This document shows positions 61,656 through 64,000 of a stretch of 64,000 nucleotides of DNA, one piece after another. The position numbers were made by a program, and so were the translations under genes. Below the pieces are notes generated by a model, which saw nothing but the letters and a program-made list of their open reading frames with translations, searched no databases and had not been told where the DNA came from. Position 1 is the first letter of the stretch. Every line of letters begins with the position of its first letter. This stretch comes from Syntrophales bacterium (GTDB taxonomy: Bacteria > Desulfobacterota > Syntrophia > Syntrophales > UBA5619): positions 1 through 64,000 of the forward strand of contig JALNYO010000019.1 of assembly GCA_023229765.1 (NCBI GenBank). The letters are read 5' to 3'.

Positions 61656-62270
61656 CTATTTCGTCGTGATACACCTTTCCAAATTCTTCCAGAGCTTCAT
61701 CCCCTGATCAACCGGCGAAAATGAAAAGCCATTCAGAGACCATTTCAGAGCCGTGACTTGGATCAGGCCGACAATCGTCAGCGCCAATGCTTGCGGCTCC
61801 ATATTTTGCTTGATTATCCCTGCGTCTTGCCCCTCCCGAATGAGCGAAGAAATTTCTTGGGTATAAGAATTTATGACTCTTAGTAATTTCTCCTTTAATG
61901 GCACATTGGTAATGTGCATCTCCTCGGAAAACACAAGCCTTGGGATTCCCTTGTTATTTTGTGTGTATTCGAGATGACGTCTGACAAGTCTTGTCAGTTT
62001 CAGGAGGGGGTCTTCAGGGGCCGCGCCGCGCACCGCCCTAAGATTCTGAAGAAGATCAGCGCCGATCTTAGCCACGACGCTGTTGAGAATTTCGTTCTTG
62101 TTTTGAAAGTGCCTGTAGAGATTGGCGCCGGATATCCCGACACGCCCTGCTATGGCCGAAGTCGTGAGCCCCTTTACACCATCGCCGGCAATGATATCGA
62201 GGGCGGCTTGCGTGATCTGCGCCCGCCTGACTTCAGTGTCAACTTTCGAACATCCTTTCAGCATATCCAT
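61656..62270 (-). CDS. TetR-family transcriptional regulator
   Basis: 204 residues. The HTH is at about 15-60 (RAQITQAALDIIAGDGVKGLTTSAIAGRVGISGANLYRHFQNKNEIL), the standard TetR pattern, and the C-terminal ligand domain is helical and divergent. Several closely spaced starts exist (GTG 62273, ATG 62270, ATG 62264); 62270 is chosen. First gene of the minus-strand efflux operon and probably its own repressor, given the inverted repeat at its promoter. Confidence 0.9.
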   Translation of the reverse strand: MDMLKGCSKVDTEVRRAQITQAALDIIAGDGVKGLTTSAIAGRVGISGANLYRHFQNKNEILNSVVAKIGADLLQNLRAVRGAAPEDPLLKLTRLVRRHLEYTQNNKGIPRLVFSEEMHITNVPLKEKLLRVINSYTQEISSLIREGQDAGIIKQNMEPQALALTIVGLIQVTALKWSLNGFSFSPVDQGMKLWKNLERCITTK

Positions 62271-62281
62271 CACCCATCATT

Positions 62282-62329
62282 AATGTGAAAGCACATTTAC
62301 ATTTTAGGGCATGAACCGCAGCGTGTCAA
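62282..62329 (-). promoter_or_regulatory. Promoter and likely TetR operator of the efflux operon
   Basis: On the minus strand: TTGACA (62324-62329), 17 bases, TAAAAT (62301-62306). Just downstream is the perfect inverted repeat AATGTG-CTTT-CACATT (62282-62297), which would cover the transcription start. A near-consensus promoter with an overlapping palindrome is what an autoregulated TetR gene needs. Confidence 0.75.
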
Positions 62330-62368
62330 TCCCGAATTTGTGCATTGTCGTTTATACGAAGTTATCTA

Positions 62369-63541
62369 CCCCGCTGCAAGGCGTCCCCGAGTCTCTGCGG
62401 AAACGACAGGAGCAGGGAAAGAGGCGGGACGCCTATACCAGTAGCCCCCCATTGGAATGCTGATCGCCGGTAACCTACCCTATCAGAACCACCCTCGCCG
62501 ATCTCGGGTTTCATCTCTTGATCTTGGTTTTCCGAGCGCCCGACCGGACGGTCCCGACCGGAGGGAGAGGCCGTCCGGCGCCCTGGAATCCGCGTGAGCG
62601 GTTTCGAGGGCGAGGGTGCGAAAAGGGAGACGTGTCTCGTCCGGAGCGAAGCGGAGGGCGAGTCACAGCGACCGAAAAGAAACTAGTCGCCCGTAGCCGC
62701 CTGTCTCCGACGAAGGAGGTGACAGGCGGCTGCGGGCCACCATCGCGCAGGAGAGCGGAGCGTCCGCAGGGTTTCGCGGTCGCGGAGCCGACTGCGCAAC
62801 AGCCCGCGAACCGGGGCGTCCGCGCGAAGCGAGGTCGCTCCGCGAGCGGGCAAAGAACAGAAAACCGGAGGGCCAAGGCAGTCAGCGCGAAGCGTCTGTC
62901 TGCCGACGGCCCGGAGCACCAAACAAAAGCGGCTGAGCGGAGCGTCCGCGGGTTTATGCGGTCGCGGAGCCGGCCGCAACGCCCGAGGACCGGCAGTCTG
63001 AGCGCAGCGAAGTCTGCCGGGACCGGGCAAAAGAAAAGTACAAAATGCCGGAGGGGCGGGCCTGTCGCCGCGCAGCGGTCGTCAGGCCCGCCCCGGAGGC
63101 AGGGAGGGAGCCCCTCTGGGGCGGACGGGCGCGGATGCCAAGCGGCCGGAGGGGCAGAGCGCAGCCCGGCCCCGACGGACGATGGCACCCGCGAGGGAGG
63201 GCGGGGGAAAACGGCGCGGCTGGCGGTGCACCAAGCCGGAAGGAAGCGACGCCGCGGCGCGACCCCGGCGACTGCAACGCCGGACGCCTACCCCACAGGT
63301 CTTTGAAACGAGCACGCAGAACAAGCCGATTAGGTTACGCACAAAGCATGCGGCCGGGAAATAAAACACCGCGCGAGGATGAGCAAGGGCGGTGCCGGTC
63401 CCTGGGGCAGCGGAAAGGGCCGGCGACGCCCTTGCCCGAGCGCGGAAGGGAGAATGCAGGGGCCGTGACAGGGCTGGAGCAGAGGAATGCCCTGGCGCGG
63501 CCCCTGCTTCCGCCTGATGGGGTGGCGGGCGGGAACTCCCC
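62369..63541 (+). repeat. Structured G+C-rich repeat element, copy B
   Basis: About 1,173 bases, direct-orientation homologue of copy A. Main stems: 62379-62387/62426-62434 (9 bp), 62544-62551/62571-62578 (in a variable arm shortened in copy A), 62689-62705/62721-62737 (17 bp), 62929-62935/62971-62977, 62990-62996/63014-63020, 63053-63064/63083-63094 (12 bp), 63383-63391/63427-63435 and 63456-63465/63498-63507. It begins about 40 bases from the efflux promoter. The open frames in it are not frame-compatible with those of copy A. Confidence 0.75.
62689..62737 (+). ncRNA. 17-bp covarying hairpin of copy B
   Basis: Counterpart of 49944-49993, with a U-G pair in place of C-G (62694/62732) and no bulge. 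The 3' loop side holds AAGGAGGTGA (62713-62722), complementary to the 3' tail of 16S rRNA. Confidence 0.6.
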
Positions 63542-63674
63542 TATTCAACTCCCCTTCTTCTCCCTCGGATTGCCGTTCATGAGAAACACGACCGGAGGCC
63601 TCAGTCGCCTTCAGCCACTGACACCCGGCGGTTCTGACCCAACGGGATCGAATATCAGGCGACAAGATGATTTT

Positions 63675-63704
63675 TTAGACGTAAACGAGGAAAAGGTGTA
63701 TAAT
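63675..63704 (+). promoter_or_regulatory. Promoter for the DUF433 gene
   Basis: TTAGAC (63675-63680), 18 bases, TATAAT (63699-63704). It lies about 53 bases before the DUF433 start. No gene is seen between the end of copy B and this promoter. Confidence 0.5.
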
Positions 63705-63757
63705 GATTCGTAGCTTCAATGCATAAAGTCGTATGTGCAGGGAGCAAGGAGGGACCT

Positions 63758-63982
63758 ATGAAGACCTACGAGAAAATTGAGATGAATCCGCAGATCATGT
63801 TCGGGAAACCGGTCATCAAAAACACGCGGATCACCGTAGAGCAGATTCTCCGGAAGCTGTCCGGCGGGATGACCATCGAGGAGATCATCAAGGATCATCC
63901 CCATCTGACCCCGGAAGATATCTATTCCGCTCAGGCCTTTGCCGCCGATTATCTGGCCGACGAACAGATCGCTTTTGGATAA
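63758..63982 (+). CDS. DUF433 family antitoxin-like protein
   Basis: 74 residues from ATG 63758, with AAGGAGGG five bases upstream (the frame is open to 63719). Family pattern: INPQIMFGKPVIKNTRITVEQILRKLSGGMTIEEIIKDHPHLTPEDIYSAQAFAADYL, a small helical DNA-binding-like fold (NP.I..GKPVI.GTRI.V..IL). DUF433 genes usually precede a PIN-like DUF5615 toxin gene, and a candidate start for one follows. Confidence 0.88.
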   Translation: MKTYEKIEMNPQIMFGKPVIKNTRITVEQILRKLSGGMTIEEIIKDHPHLTPEDIYSAQAFAADYLADEQIAFG

Positions 63983-63993
63983 CGGGTGAATCC

Positions 63994-64000
63994 GTGAAAT
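63994..64000 (+). CDS. Possible start of a DUF5615 PIN-like gene, cut by the window end
   Basis: GTGAAAT with GGGTGA four bases upstream, 11 bases after the DUF433 stop. It would begin Met-Lys, as DUF5615 proteins do. Only seven bases are visible, so this rests on the common DUF433-DUF5615 gene order. Confidence 0.25.

Overview
The window looks like a chromosome segment of an anaerobic, Gram-negative deltaproteobacterium, most like a Syntrophus/Smithella-type syntroph. This is inferred from gene content only: a TAXI-type TRAP transporter, an electron-transfer flavoprotein pair, a Liv-type ABC transporter with an embedded acyl-CoA ligase, a flavodiiron protein, a selenocysteine tRNA, and outer-membrane proteins (TolC, TPR/beta-barrel). 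No rRNA gene or CRISPR array was seen.

Bases 1-41,625 read as host backbone. In order: a TRAP transporter (fused permease, TAXI binding protein, DUF1850 protein); an M23 peptidase; a decayed patch (HtrA PDZ fragment, type III restriction subunit fragment, transposase fragment) holding a half-size UPF0016 protein and a small membrane protein; an L,D-transpeptidase; a MoxR/VWA pair; an EamA exporter; Mrp; TrmO; an MFS carrier; EtfB/EtfA; a small zinc-ribbon protein; a 2,439-residue FecR/Ig-repeat surface protein encoded beside a TPR/beta-barrel outer-membrane protein; LivK-H-M, acyl-CoA ligase, LivG-F; then uvrA, a SurA-like isomerase and mfd on the minus strand, and moeA on the plus strand. 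Short inverted-repeat (MITE-like) elements sit inside the moxR-VWA and etfB-etfA operons and at the 3' end of trmO.

At 41,663-41,760 lies tRNA-Sec (anticodon TCA). A tyrosine integrase starts its 3' end 7 bases beyond it, so the rest of the window reads as an integrated island whose far end is outside the window. The island carries two excisionase-like HTH proteins, phage-type replication genes, a BrnT/BrnA toxin-antitoxin pair, a coupled CoiA-like plus HNH nuclease pair, a winged-helix protein, an 11-kb minus-strand operon and a DUF433 antitoxin-like gene. The operon runs TetR, DUF6448 protein, M24 peptidase, cupin/ABM protein, flavodiiron protein, HlyD, two ABC ATPases, two ABC-2 permeases and TolC, which together form a tripartite efflux pump of the YbhGFSR type with stress or redox genes upstream.

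The most unusual content is a pair of G+C-rich elements of about 1.16 kb (49,641-50,797 and 62,369-63,541) that flank the efflux operon in direct orientation. Their indels break every long reading frame. Many nested hairpins are kept, including at least three compensatory base-pair exchanges and four C-G to U-G changes that are all wobble-compatible only if the plus strand is the RNA strand. I interpret them as two copies of a large structured non-coding RNA or RNA-like mobile element that I do not recognise.
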